Below, in pieces: positions 43,173 through 54,559 of a DNA stretch of 64,000 nucleotides. This stretch comes from Limnephilus marmoratus (taxonomy: Eukaryota; Arthropoda; Insecta; Trichoptera; Limnephilidae): the NCBI GenBank assembly GCA_917880885.1, contig OU862908.1, forward strand, positions 12,201,501 through 12,265,500, in the 5' to 3' direction. The position numbers were made by a program, and so were the translations under genes. The notes under the pieces were generated by a model that saw nothing but the letters and a program-made list of their open reading frames with translations, searched no databases and had not been told where the DNA came from. How positions within the stretch are numbered: the stretch's first letter is position 1; every line of letters starts with the position of its first letter.

Positions 43173-43275
43173 TAAGCAGAATTACTGATTTATAGCCGAT
43201 GGTATGTGAGATATATGGTATCAACTATGTATACCTAATTAAATATTATCATTAGTCACCCATATGAAGCAATCG

Positions 43276-43619
43276 TTTTTTTACATTAGCTCTCAGTAAC
43301 TTCCGTTGGTAACTATGTCATCTTTGAGGATGATGTGTAGAGGGTCTTTTTAGGAAAGGAAGGAGAGAAAGTTCTTGGAAGGAAAAAGGTATAAAGGATG
43401 GGTAGGATGATAGGATAGGGAGGGGTTAGTGTATTCAAACTTCTGAGAGAGTCCTGCTGGAGAGATCAAAGGACATCCATCATCCGCCATCCATCGGCGT
43501 CTGCCGCCAAGATCCGTTCAAACCTCACCAAATGCAGCAAACCGCTTGGGGTAAACTATGACAGAGGTTATTCAATAAATGGCTCCAGGACAGCGGTATC
43601 CATACCCGCCTACCAAATT
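43276..43619 (-). repeat. Family A repeat
   Basis: Reverse-oriented copy: T-run and ACATTAGCTC at the low end, GATGATGTGTAGAGGGTC and AAGGAAAGGAAGGAGAG, then GGGTAGGAT and the 5' part CTTGGGGTAAACTATGACAG to TACCCGCCTACC. The interior is shortened compared with 39174-39619. Confidence 0.75.
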
Positions 43620-43757
43620 GGTGAAAACAACAACATTCCATTGAATTTGTGAAACGGGAAAAATAATTCAGCATTGTTTGAAGTTGGGTGCCGGATGACA
43701 TCATCAAGGAAAACATCCCGTTAGCCAAGATCGCAAAAGCCGAACAAATAAAACACC

Positions 43758-44412
43758 GGTTATCTGCAAAACATGGCAAGAAAAACCAAGTACAACTTTG
43801 TGACTTTTCATCATATCTACAAAACACGGCAAGAAAAGCCAGGAATGGCCCAGTAAAATTATGTGACTTTTCATCATTTCTACAAAACACGGCAAGAAAA
43901 GCCAGGAATGGCCCAGTAAAACTATGTGACTTTTAATCATATCTACAAAACACGGCCAGAAAAACCAGGAACAGCCCAGTAAAACTATGTGACTTTTCAT
44001 CATATCTACAAAACACGACAAGAAAAGCCAGGAACAGCCCAGTAAAACTATGTGACTTTTCATCATATCTACAAAACACGGCAAGAAAAACAGGGAACAA
44101 CATAGTTAAACTTTTAGTAAAACTTGACTTTTTATTACATCTACAAAACACGGCAAGACAGGCAGGGAACAACATAGCAAAACTATGTGACCTTTTATCA
44201 TATTATCTACAAAACAAGGCAAGACAAGTCGGGAATAACCCAATAAAACTATGCGACTTTTCACCATATATACAAAAAATGGCAAGAATAGCCGGAAACA
44301 ACCCAGTAAAACTATATGACTTTCATCAAATCTACAAAACACGAATCAAATCTACAGGTAAGAAAGGCGTGGAACAACACAATAAAACTATGCGACTTTT
44401 CATTATCTCTAT
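43758..44412. repeat. 63-bp minisatellite, about ten units
   Basis: A 62-63-bp unit, AAAACTATGTGACTTTTCAT followed by CATATCTACAAAACACGGCA and AGAAAAGCCAGGAACAGCCC, is repeated about ten times, becoming more diverged after 44100. Because 63 is a multiple of three, the minus strand stays open for up to 126 codons in 21-residue repeats (CFVDMMKSHIVLLGCSWLFL). I see no sign that this is a real protein. Confidence 0.9.
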
Positions 44413-44849
44413 CTACCTCTGCGGTAAAATGGTTGTGGTAGAGAAAACAGAAAAAAATGAATAAAAATATAAAGCAAGGTAAAATTGGGCAATAAATAAC
44501 ATTGGTATTCATTAATCCGGAAATTGATTTTCGTGAATTAGATTTTCGGGATTTTAATTTCCGACGTGTTGTTGACCTTCGAGTTTGCAACCCAAACCAG
44601 ATGCGCCAAGGTTTTTTCCCGGATCTACTATGTAACCATAACCGAGTATCCCTTTTCAGGATAAAATAACCCATTCTTGTAATATGAGACAACTCCTTGA
44701 ATAGGTCAAGCGATTGCACTGTGCCAATATTCTAACAGCCTTCATAATATGTTTTATTAAATTAACCAATATAATATATGTTTGAATATGTTTTGATTGC
44801 ACATTAGGGGCAACATATATTATTTGGATTTTTGTTTTACTTGGAACTG
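44413..44849. other. AT-rich DNA without recognised gene
   Basis: The frames here (44312-44719 minus) run out of the minisatellite and have no domain. Confidence 0.35.
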
Positions 44850-45046
44850 GTTGTTTCACAGAATTAGAACATTATCAAATTTAGATGTTAATTTCAAGTT
44901 CTGTGAAAGTTCTATTCAAGTTGTATTATAATAATTATTATGGGCTAGTTCTACTTCTACTTCACATATCAAAACTTGAATAGAACTCTCACAGAATCTG
45001 AAAATTAACTTCGATATTTGAATTTTTCCAATTCTCTGAAATAATA
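44850..45046. mobile_element. Hairpin MITE family E, copy 2
   Basis: Starts GTTGTTTCACAGAATTAGAA. The right end is the inverted counterpart (complement TTATTTCAGAGAATTGGAAA). Both arms include GTTCTGTGAAAGTTCTATTC-like blocks as in copies at 30337 and 47616. Confidence 0.65.
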
Positions 45047-45068
45047 ATCTTAGTCAACAACACATTTT

Positions 45069-45131
45069 TGGGGATGCTGGGTGGAGGGTCTTTTAAGGAA
45101 AGGAAGGAGAGGAAGTTCTGGGAAGGAAAAA
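45069..45131 (-). repeat. Family A repeat, low-coordinate part (split by LINE)
   Basis: GGGGATGCTGGGTGGAGGGT, then AAGGAAAGGAAGGAGAGGAA and GGGAAGGAAAAA, match other reverse copies (60090-60150, 55280-55340). The match stops at the LINE boundary and resumes at 46805 with GGGTATGAGGGGTGGGTAGG. Confidence 0.8.
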
Positions 45132-46440
45132 CATTGGAAAAACATTGGAAAGATTTTTGAAAAAATTGTGAAAAATCAATTAGTCAGTTTCCTAGAAAGT
45201 AATAAAATTCTTCACAAAAACCAGTTTGGTTTTATAAAGTCACTCAGCACACAAGATGCTATTGCTAATGTAACCTCATACATCAACGAATCATTGGATA
45301 AAGGTGAAAAATGTGCCGGTATATTTATTGATCTCAGAAAAGCTTTTGATAGTATATCCCATGAGATTCTACTAAAAAAACTAAACAATATAGGTATAAA
45401 AGACAATGCAATTAAATGGATTTCGAACTACCTAAAAAATCGACCGCAAGTCGTAAAAATAAATCAGATTAATAGCGATAAAGAAATATCAGACTTTGGA
45501 ATCCCTCAAGGTACAGTAATAGGACCAATCCTTTTCACCATATATGTTAATGACATTTTTTTTCAACCACTACATGGCCAAATTACTTCATATGCCGATG
45601 ATACGGTATTAATAATTAGCGATAAAACTTGGGAAAAAGTAACATTTAAAGCCACCGAAGACATAAATATTTTAAAGAATTTCTTCGACGTAAATTTACT
45701 ATCACTAAATGGTGATAAAACATTAGTAATTCCATTTGCAATACACAAAAATGATACCCCTAAAAACATTGACATCATCATCCATGATAATTCCAAAACA
45801 CATAGTAAAAATTATTGTATCCAAAACTGCACAATATTAAAAACAACAAACACAATCAAATATTTAGGAGTCATTATCGATAAAAATTTGAAATGGAAGG
45901 AACAAATTTGTCAAGTTGTAAAAAAAATTAGAAAATTGATTTATATATTTTTAAGAATCAGAAATTTTTTATCTGTAAAAAACTTATATCTAATATATTA
46001 CGCTTTGGTTCAATCAACTTTACAATATGCTATCATTAGCTGGGGATCCGCATACAAAACTAATCTTTCCCCAATTGAAGTTGTGCAGAGGCTAATAATT
46101 AAAATCATATTGAAAAAAACTTCGGACTACCCAACGGATCAATTATTTAAGGAATTCCAAGTACCATCTTTCAAAGATCTATACAATAGAAATGCATTGA
46201 TTCAATAGAATATATAAAAGAAAAAGAAAAATATCAATTTATAACTGAAAACCGTACTAGACATAAATATATTTTCTCATGCCCAAAATTAAACACTTCC
46301 TTTGCACAAAATTATTATACTTATCAAGGAAGACTTATTTTCAACCGATTACCGGATGAAATTAGAAAAATTAATGATAAAATCCAATTAATAAACACTG
46401 TTAAAAAATATTTTAAAGATAATTTAAAAAAAAAAAACTA
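45132..46440 (+). pseudogene. Non-LTR reverse transcriptase (Jockey/CR1-type), truncated
   Basis: The 375-codon frame (45081-46208) encodes an RT from fingers to thumb. Counted in that frame: FIDLRKAFDS (about 82-91, first catalytic Asp), GIPQGTVIGPILF (140-152), YADDTVL (171-177, catalytic Asp pair), and YLGVIIDKNLKWK (about 260). The first 17 codons are not LINE but read through the family A repeat. A frameshift at 46206-46208 stops the frame after NALIQ; the shifted frame continues EYIKEKEKYQF to FNRLPDEIRKIN and ends near 46440, the normal C-terminus. No endonuclease domain is present. The catalytic core is intact. The clade within the Jockey/CR1 group is not certain. Confidence 0.85.
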
Positions 46441-46804
46441 AAAAAAAAGTTTCCGACTAATCTAATCTCAAGAACAACTACTTATAACTCAGTTTCCAAG
46501 TGATACTCTGTTCTTCAAATAAGTTAAATTTTGTATTGTTTTTAGCAACTATTTACATATCACCGAACTTACAACTTATTGTTTTTTACATTCACATTGT
46601 AATTTAAGAACTTAAATATAGCATTAAAAATGTACACTACTCTTCCAGACACAAGCTAATGCTTCCATGGAAGAGTGGTATTAACGTATTTTAAAATGAA
46701 CATGTACGCAAATTACTACATTATCTAAATGTATATTATATTTTATATGCTAAAAAAAAAAAAAATAAAAAATAAATAAATAAATAAAAAAAAAAAAAAA
46801 AAAA
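45132..46804 (+). mobile_element. 5'-truncated LINE inserted in family A repeat
   Basis: The element starts within its RT coding region, contains RT motifs, a C-terminal part, about 360 bp of 3' UTR, and ends in a long A-rich tail (46751-46804, with TAAA units). The host repeat is interrupted exactly at GGAAGGAAAAA|GGTATGAGG. An 11-bp direct repeat (GGAAAAACATT twice, 45126-45148) lies at the 5' junction and may reflect how the truncated 5' end was joined. Confidence 0.85.
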
Positions 46805-47018
46805 AGGGTATGAGGGGTGGGTAGGAATCTGGGGGTTGGTGTGTTCAGGAGTGATAAACGAATGAATCCATCCTTCGCACTGCGATGCAAGGTGATGTTT
46901 CGAGAGAGCCCTGCTGGAGAAGTCAAAAGGTCCCCCTCAACCAGTCTCTCCCGATCAGACGCATCAGACGAATCCGGGCACCCCTGCTAAGTCACCGAAC
47001 ATAGCAAACCACTACTCA
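46805..47018 (-). repeat. Family A repeat, high-coordinate part (split by LINE)
   Basis: This resumes the copy begun at 45069: GGGTATGAGGGGTGGGTAGG, AATCTGGGGG, GAGAGAGCCCTGCTGGAGA-like sequence and GGGCACCCCTGCTAAGTCAC, fading out at about 47018 before the usual 5' end. Confidence 0.75.
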
Positions 47019-47615
47019 ATCAAATCATTAAATGTAAATTTGAATATTAAATAAATGAAAACATGTTCACAACAAAATGAATATTAACTTCATTTTCGGG
47101 TGAAATAAAATTGCAATGCAAGAGAAACATGTTTTAATATTACATAAAATATAAATATTTTAAAAATAAGCTAACAGGCATAATAAAACAATGAAAAAAG
47201 TTCGGCAATATATAAAATGCTCCGAATGTTAGTTCAGCGAAATATTTCAAGCCAAGAGCAAAATAGCTTGTCCAGAAAATAGTGCAAAGGCAAAACGAAC
47301 ATTTTTAAATCCACAATAAATATTTGTTTTTCGGGAAAAAAATAGATACATTTGCATTTAAATTTTGACCTATTGATTATTTGTTTGTTTGCATCAACCG
47401 TTGTATTTTCCGGGAAAAATATTTTTTACTAAAAATGTAAATGGAAAATGTAAGCAAATATAAAATGGGAAAAAAGTATTGCTTAATCATCTACTATCTA
47501 AAAAGCACGAACTATTAAAAATTATAAAAGTATTTAATATGTACAGAGAGAGATAATTTTCTATTTTAATCATAACTTGAATAGGACTATCACAGAACTT
47601 GAATTTTAAGATCGT
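47019..47615. other. AT-rich DNA without recognised gene
   Basis: A short family E-like fragment (ATAGGACTATCACAGAACTT) is at 47580-47600. Nothing else was seen. Confidence 0.35.
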
Positions 47616-47810
47616 GTTGTTTTACAAAATTTGAACAATTTTATCAAAGTTAAAATTTAAGTTCTATGACGTTTCAATTCAAATTCCGTTAATTTCATCG
47701 TGGGCCGCTTATTTCACAGTGCTAGAATAATAACAGAACTTGCAAGAACTTTCACAGAACTTCAATAAATACTTTGAAAATAGATGAATTATTCAAATTC
47801 TGTGAAACGC
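47616..47810. mobile_element. Hairpin MITE family E, copy 3
   Basis: Starts GTTGTTTTACAAAATTTGAA and ends with the inverted counterpart TTCAAATTCTGTGAAAC. Arms contain AAGTTCTATGACG and GAACTTTCACAGAACTT-type blocks. More diverged than copies 1 and 2. Confidence 0.6.
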
Positions 47811-49149
47811 AGTGCTTCAGAACTTTTTAAAAATGTTTTCTGTTCTGCCAAAGTTAACATTATATAGCGAATTTCAAATCACAGACCAAAATTCTAATAT
47901 TCAGCGAATACACAATACGTGAGTTTAAAACTTACCCAAAAACCAAATTTATAAAAAAAAATTATATAAATATATATATTTATACAGGGTGTTAGGGACT
48001 TACTTGTCTCCATAGATTCCTGTCATTATTTGGAGTAAAAACTGTAAACAAAACTTTGATCTCCGGTGACATTTTTGATATTTTTTTTTTTTAAGTTTAT
48101 ATATAAATTCACTGTTAAATTTATTTATTTATTGCTTCTCACAGAATATAAAGCATCATTTTTCAAATAATAACGAACCTCACAAGGACTAAGTCATCGC
48201 GGTTAACAATTTGCACATTTGAGTGAAGCAACATAAAGATTATCACAACTTGCATAAATGCAATATAAAGAACTTATGGAGTAGTAGAATAAAACATGAA
48301 TTATTTTGTAATCTTGCATATATTATCATTGTAATGTATAAACAAAAATCTTGAAATAAATAAATAAAAAATAAAAAATAAAAAAAAAAAAACAAAATAT
48401 TACAAAGAGATAAAAAAAATTAACAATGTTATAATTATAAGACACAAGTGTGACAATCCCAACTCACCACGATGAAAAATCTGGTTTTACTAAATCGCAG
48501 TTTCTCCATTTTCAAATATTATTCCCATAATTTGAATCTGTTCTGCTACCAACACATCCCGACACCCCGAGCGCGAGGCCGCGAGCCGCGGAGCCTCCGA
48601 GTCCACCCTTACAAAACACCCCAGACGTTCCCCATTGTTGTTTGATGGATGCCGCCTTATTGTTGATGTTTCATAATGTTTCAATGTACAATCTCAAGTT
48701 TACGGACAACAAAAGAGAGCAGCCATTCCTATTACCCCTGCGTTTTAAAAGTTGCCCGCCACCTCCCGCGCTTACATTATTTCCGTGGCATCTTCTATCT
48801 TTCGCCTTCCCCGCCTCAACACCTAAAGAATAAAGACTAACTTTCAAAACCGAGTTCAGCACCTTTGATTCAATTATTTATTGGTAAATAACTTTACAAT
48901 GTTTAAAATGGGTACCGTAAAGTCTATGTCGCAGGGGTGATATGAATTCAAGATAAGGTTTCCCAAAGTTCATTTGTTTTCGTAAATTAATTCTCGTTCT
49001 TTAATAAACGCTTTAGCATACAAAGTTTAGCATACAAAGCCTACATAATGTAGTTTCAAATCAATGCATGCAATCGAAGTGTAAACAAAACAGATGTCGG
49101 AATCAATAAAATATTATTATATTATACCATACCGCCATATACCGCTTCA
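47811..49149. other. AT-rich DNA with a small GC-rich spot
   Basis: A TATACAGGGTGTTAGGGAC string at 47980-48000 is a common start of insect repeats, but no matching end was found. A GC-rich spot at 48550-48620 (GAGCGCGAGGCCGCGAGCCG) has only short frames. A-rich runs lie at 48355-48395. No gene was recognised. Confidence 0.35.
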
Positions 49150-49312
49150 TTTGGGTCCCACCCAGTCGTCCTGTGTTCGATTCTTCGGCTGGCTAAGTCC
49201 TCCATCACGACACAAGCTACATTTTCCCGTTACAGTGGTGTAATGGGAGATTTTCAAATATTGTCAGGTTATTCGTAACCCGGGAATGTTGCTCTTTCTT
49301 TAAAAGAAAAAT
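49150..49312 (+). repeat. tRNA-derived SINE (family B), copy 2
   Basis: Shares GTGTTCGATTCTTCGGCTGG, GCTAAGTCCTCCATCACGAC, GGGAGATTTTCAAATATTGT and CCCGGGAATGTT with 26063-26239. Box B is intact and the 5' tRNA-like part more diverged. Confidence 0.7.
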
Positions 49313-49349
49313 ATATCTAAACGAAACACCAAACGGATCGAGAAACGGT

Positions 49350-49435
49350 TACGGTCGCAACCGGGATCCGAACGAAGGATTTCTGTCTTACTGGGACAAC
49401 GCATCTAACCATTAAGCCCGGCCATTAAGAACTAA
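49350..49435 (-). repeat. tRNA-like SINE head
   Basis: Minus strand: GGGCTTAATGGTTAGATGCG (box-A-like) and CGTTCGGATCCCGGTTGCGA (box B), ending GCGACCG. The anticodon arm does not fold normally. The GCGACC end is shared with the family C SINE and the relic at 61150, suggesting a related tRNA ancestor. Confidence 0.5.
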
Positions 49436-49794
49436 TTATTTCATTTCATTTTTGTCGATTTTATATATCAATCTAAGAATTACCAATTAATTCCATCTTT
49501 GGCTGCTATCTTTATAATGACAAAGTTTTGCGCGTAAAATATTACATTATTGGGTATATCCTTCAAAAGCTATTAAAATACATTTAATATTTATGGTAGA
49601 CTTGAAGAAAAAGTTGGTATACCATATAAATGAAAGTCGGATGGTGCATCCGAGACACTGCCCAGGTGACATAAATTCCGGCATATTATTTTATGTTATT
49701 ATTGTTACGCCTTCATAATAACACTTTATCCACCTTTGTCAAAATTTATTCGTTTTGGTCCTCGTCTTTTCATTTGAGACGATTTGAAAGAAAG
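49436..49794. other. AT-rich DNA without recognised gene
   Basis: Nothing was recognised. Confidence 0.35.
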
Positions 49795-50060
49795 GGTGTT
49801 ACAAACAGCGCGGCGCGGCGTCGGCGTTGCACACCTCAATCGGCGTCGCGGCGTCGGTCGCCAGGGCTGCGCCGCTTGGTTCGCAGTGTGCAAGTCGCCC
49901 GCCACCGCTAAAGCCGCGTTCCAACAGTTAACTATCTGCCGGGATAAATAGCCTTGTGTCGCAAGAATGAAAACATAAAAGGGCAAGTGTCACAAATGCT
50001 CCGCGCGCTCCTCCGCGCCGATCAAAAGGAAATGACAATGTGGGTGCTTCACCATTTAGA
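49795..50060. other. Very GC-rich CpG patch
   Basis: 49805-49925 is densely CpG with imperfect CGGCGTCG repeats. Frames are open on both strands (72, 86 and 78 codons), reflecting composition. It could be a CpG-rich promoter or exon, or a GC-rich transposon piece. No domain was recognised. Confidence 0.35.
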
Positions 50061-50352
50061 CGTCCGCAATTTCGGGCTGGACAATCGGTATTCAAAATGG
50101 GAATTACTCAAAACGCAATACAATATAATTCGAGATCGGAGAAAGCATAATAAAGGGATTAGCTGCGTCTATGGTATCAAACAAAAATAATGTATTTTAC
50201 GTAATATTGTTACTAACATCATCGATTCCTTTCAAACTTTGCTCATCAAACTTTTTAAGACATAAAGTTAAATTTCCTAACAATTTTAATAAAAATCTCT
50301 AGAAAAATAAAGAGTTTATTTTTTTCAATTGTTCAATTAGGGCAAAGACAAA

Positions 50353-51689
50353 TAGTCCAGTAAACGAATGGTCCAAAAGAAGGTGTAGAGTGTGTGAGCA
50401 GGAACCTAAGCGATTCTTTCAGGACTTGTTTAGGATGCTTAGGGTGTGAACATACTAAAAGTCCTGACGTCTAGGTGGTGAGCTAGGGGGGGAAGGGGGG
50501 GGGGGGGAAGGTCCCGATTTTTGGTTTTCCATTTCAAAAATTTTTTGGTTTTCCATCTCAAAAACGGTGCGTCGCAGACGAAAACTTTTTTAGAATAAGT
50601 AAAAGCTCATAAAATTATCTACATCTTTTATTCTATACGTAATTTTGGAAATCCCAGCCGTTTTTGAGTTATACGCTCCACAAATGTCAATATTTTCGAA
50701 AAAAATCATTTTACCTCACATATTTCATCAAACATTCCTTCATATCGTCTAAAATATTTATCCAAGAAAGAAATTTGTTCGAAAGAAGTTGTAAATAATT
50801 TAATTACCTTTTAGAATATATATATATATATATATACATATGTAAATAAATCTCCAGCCAGTAAATATTTACAGCAATTTTAAGTTTTTTCGTAAAATGT
50901 CGTCATTTTCAGAAAAAGCTGTTTTTTCTTACCAAATTATTAAGACGGGTTTTTTCTTCATGGGAAATTCCTTATTAATTTTTGCACGCAAGAAAGCAGG
51001 TAAGTTGTTCTCGAACAGATGATTAGTGGAATTCATTTTATAATCATTATTATTGTAATGGATGATTAGGTTAGTCGTCGGAGATGCTGCAATAACGTGC
51101 TACGATGCTGTTCGAGTTGGTGAAAAGGTAATGAATGCGATAGTGGCTTGACATTCTCAGACAACAAGTTGTCCTGCAAAGATCGGGCATTCCCAATGTC
51201 TTCTGTCAGCTCGTCGATAAAAATTCACGACGAAAAGGTTGCAGTTGACCCATCAATTAAATAAATAATAAATAAATAAATAAATTTAATAATAATAAAT
51301 TTCTTTCTTGGATGAATATTTTAGACGATATGAAGGAATGTTTGATGAAAAATGTGAGGTAAAATGATTTTTTCGAAAATATTGACATTTGTGGAGCGTA
51401 TAACTCAAAAACGGCTGGGATTTCCAAAATTACGTGTAGTATAAAAGTTGTAGATAATTTTATGAGCTTTTACTTATTCTAAAAAAGTTTTCCTCTGCGA
51501 CGCACCGTTTTTGAGATAAAAACGGAAACCCGAAAATCGGGACCTCCCCCCCCCCCCCTCCCCCCCTAGCTCACCACCTAGACGTCAGGACTTTTAGTAT
51601 GTTCACACCCAAAGCACCCTAAACAAGTCCTGAAAGAATCGCTTAGGTTCCTGCTCACGCACTCTACAACTTCTTCCTTTACTGGACTA
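50353..51689. mobile_element. 1.3-kb foldback element with G/C runs
   Basis: Arms of about 400 bp (50353-50780 and 51297-51689) are inverted copies, starting TAGTCCAGTAAA and ending TTTACTGGACTA. Both include GAACCTAAGCGATTCTTTCA, GACGTCTAGGTGGTGAGCTA and TTTGAGTTATACGCTCCACA. Each arm has a long homopolymer block at the same place: G-rich at 50487-50510 and C-rich at 51546-51569. The unique 520-bp centre includes a (TA)n run at 50816-50837 and no coherent frame. No target duplication is clear. Confidence 0.75.
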
Positions 51690-51747
51690 AAAGTACATAC
51701 TCATCAATCAAATCCTTTTTCTGTTTCATATTTCAATAAGGACATAT

Positions 51748-52033
51748 TATATACAAAGTGTCCGGGAGTTATGCGAACAAACTTCGAGAGGTGATTATAA
51801 ATGATGGTAGAAGTAAAAAATATAAAATACTTTTTCAAAATTCCATTCCCACAAAAAAATATTTTTCCATAGAAGAAAATTATTTTTTCCGTACAAACAA
51901 TTCAACCTTTTTATCTAAAAACTATGTTAAAACGTTGGAATTTGGAAAAAAGTTATGTATCTTTTTTACTTGTACTATCATGTAGAACCACCACCCGAAG
52001 TTTATGCACTTTACCTCCGGACACCTTATATAT
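51748..52033. mobile_element. MITE with GTGTCCGG-type inverted ends
   Basis: The left end TATATACAAAGTGTCCGGGA and the right end (complement TATATAAGGTGTCCGGAGGT) are imperfect inverted repeats around 286 bp. A 75-codon frame inside has no domain. It abuts the foldback at 51689. TACA-GGTGTCC ends are common in insect MITEs. Confidence 0.55.
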
Positions 52034-52847
52034 TTCGATATCTTTAGACACAAAGTTCGACTTTTACAAAAGTAAATAATATAATGCTCAACCTGTTCAC
52101 TATACATAGACTTTTAGGAATTTTTCAAGTAGTGTCCTTTCCTTGCTTTTTTAAAGAAATTACGCCTCATGTTGTTATTTTCGGAGTCTGTTCATTTACA
52201 CGAAAAGCAAAGGCCCCTCGCTTCCAGCGTACAGTACATGGAAATATAATATAAGATGCGTGTAAATAATTAATTTGTTGATATGTGTGCCAAAAACATG
52301 TTTACCTGTTCAAAATGACAAAACAAGTAAACAGTTCACATGGATGAAGTCATCGAACACAGTTCATTACGCCGGGCGAATAAATTGAACGGAATATGAT
52401 TGTTTAGATTCATGACATCAAGAGAAGCATTGGTGGAGGCCATTGACCATGAAATCACGAAGTGGTCGCGTCTAACTGTGTCACTAAACGACCTCCGTGA
52501 TGGTATTCAGTACTCTGCTGGGTAGCGTGAATAATCGGACACATTGGTTCATCGTGAAAAAGTATTGAGGAAGAGAAATTGTGAAGAAAACGAGGAAGAT
52601 CACAAATATTAGAATGAATATATCAAATCTTTGAAAAATTAAATATAGCACGGAAATTATCGATTGTCATTTGGGACATCTATAGAAAATCCATAAATCC
52701 GGCTCGATGGACCAAAAATATATCATAGACCCCTGCACTCCCCAGTATACAGGATTGATTTAGTAATGTATTAAATGGCTTGAAACTAATGGAATAATTT
52801 TCCAAATATTATCATACTTATAATTTTTTAAACCATATAAATATCGA
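52034..52847. other. AT-rich DNA without recognised gene
   Basis: No signal was recognised before the family A copy. Confidence 0.35.
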
Positions 52848-53260
52848 TTTGGGAAGTAAGTTTGAGTGCCGCCGACCCGGGTACCATTTATTGGATAACC
52901 AACACCTCTGCCATAGGTCACCCCAAGTAGTTCGCTACGGTTGGTGATTTAGCAGGGGTGCCCGGGTTCACGGGGTTAGGTTTGTCCGGATTTTGGTGGC
53001 AGATGCATCTGTCCACATAAATGCGTGGCAGGCCCGATCGGAAGAGACTGGTGAAGGGAGATCTTTTGACCTCTCCAGCAGGACTCTTCCGGAACATTGC
53101 CTTGCACTGCAGTGGGAGGTACAGATTCGTCCGTCACTCCTGGACACACACCCCCAGATTCCTACCCACTCCTCACTTTTTTTTCCTTCCCAGAATTTCC
53201 TTTCCTAAAACGACCCTCCACTCAGCATCCCCAAAGATGACATAGGCCCTGAGGGGAATT
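52848..53260 (+). repeat. Family A repeat, 3' hairpin truncated
   Basis: Nearly full 5' and middle parts are present (GAGTGCCGCCGACCCGGGTA, CACCTCTGCCATAGGTCACC, CCTCTCCAGCAGGACTCTTC, CCCAGATTCCTACCCACTCC). The copy stops after GGCCCTGAGGGGAATT, so the second hairpin arm and A-tail are missing. Confidence 0.8.
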
Positions 53261-54559
53261 GTAAAGAACGAGAGCATCTGAAGCATTCTGTATATCATTT
53301 TATTTAAAATTCACAGGTACCAAAGTCGTAAGAAATAACAACAGGCTGTACCTAACTGTCTGTGACCCGACAAAGTGTATAAGAACGCTATTCGCTTATT
53401 ACAGATAACAACTGTGGGAAGTACACCCGTCGCTTGCATTTTTCATAACACTATAATACCTGCTCTTACTTGATTAGTTGCAGCCGGTAGACGTAGAGCA
53501 ATCGAGGAGCGTTGTTCATATTGCGCTGCGAAACCTTCATAAATTTATAACGTTCCCCACACATCATAATTCCTCCTAGTTCATTTAAAATTCAATTACC
53601 GCCGGCCAGCGCCAACAATTGCTATCGTCTTACTTCTCGCGGGAGATTTTTTTTCTAATCATTTCTCGTTCTTTCCTCACCTCTCTCGGTCATTAATCTT
53701 GTTTCTTCTTTACAGTGGCGACCATTGTTTGTATTTATTAAAACCCCGCCTCATGCCCAGCCAGCGCTGTGGGAGAACACAGCTTTTAAGAGAAATATAA
53801 ATATTTAAACAATGAAGGGAGAGTTGGGCGAATTCAGCTTTTTAAAGCTGCCGTAGGGTTACGGTGCAGGCAAACATGCTGGTTTTGCTTGCCGGACGGT
53901 AACCGGGCGGTTATTATTCGGCAACGAGGTGACACGCGCACCGGCTGCCGAGCGGTTTTCGCCATAGATATTGTAATTCCGCGGCTGTCGGTTGTTCATT
54001 AGTGTCCAAATTCGAACAAATACATTGGAATTATTTTATGCTATTTGTAATAGACATAGAAAAATCTACGTGCACGAGAATAAAGAAGCCATTGTCTCCA
54101 AATTTAATTATATTTTTGATCAGAATGTTATAATTAATTAACAATAATGTATTTTTTAGCCGGCGCTGGCTATGCTCCCCGTTTGAATTTTGCCGGGAAG
54201 GCTATGAAGTTTCTACCTTGCAAATACCGTATATTGCCGCATAAATCAGCACCGGTCGGAGATAACCGGCCGGTAAAGCTGATGTGTCTGTCTCCACACT
54301 TAGTATGTTACATTTTTATTTTATCCCTGAATGTCGTTATTATTTTTTCCAATAAAAAACCTCCAGTTTTTCACAACATGATGGACTCCAAAAAATTGAA
54401 AATATAATTAAATTTGATTTGTGAGCTGAGCGGTCGAATGCTTTATTCCCGATATTGTATCGGGTACAACAACATACTGATGGGTTGAAAATGGTTAATT
54501 TTGATAAAACTTTATAAAAAATTTTTACACACATCGCAAGAAGCATACGTAATAAAAAA
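53261..54559. other. AT-rich DNA, moderately GC-rich in places
   Basis: 53790-53980 is GC-richer, with GGTAACCGGGCGG-type strings. 54150-54300 resembles a family F-like head (GCCGGCGCTGGCTATGCTCC) but the match is weak. No gene was recognised. Confidence 0.35.

Noticed and set aside
43704..44084. 126-codon membrane-like repeat protein on the minus strand
   Set aside because: It is simply the 63-bp minisatellite read in phase; later units have indels that break the frame.
51758..51985. 75-codon frame inside the 286-bp MITE
   Set aside because: No domain and no sign of being a transposase piece; MITE length is too short for an autonomous gene.
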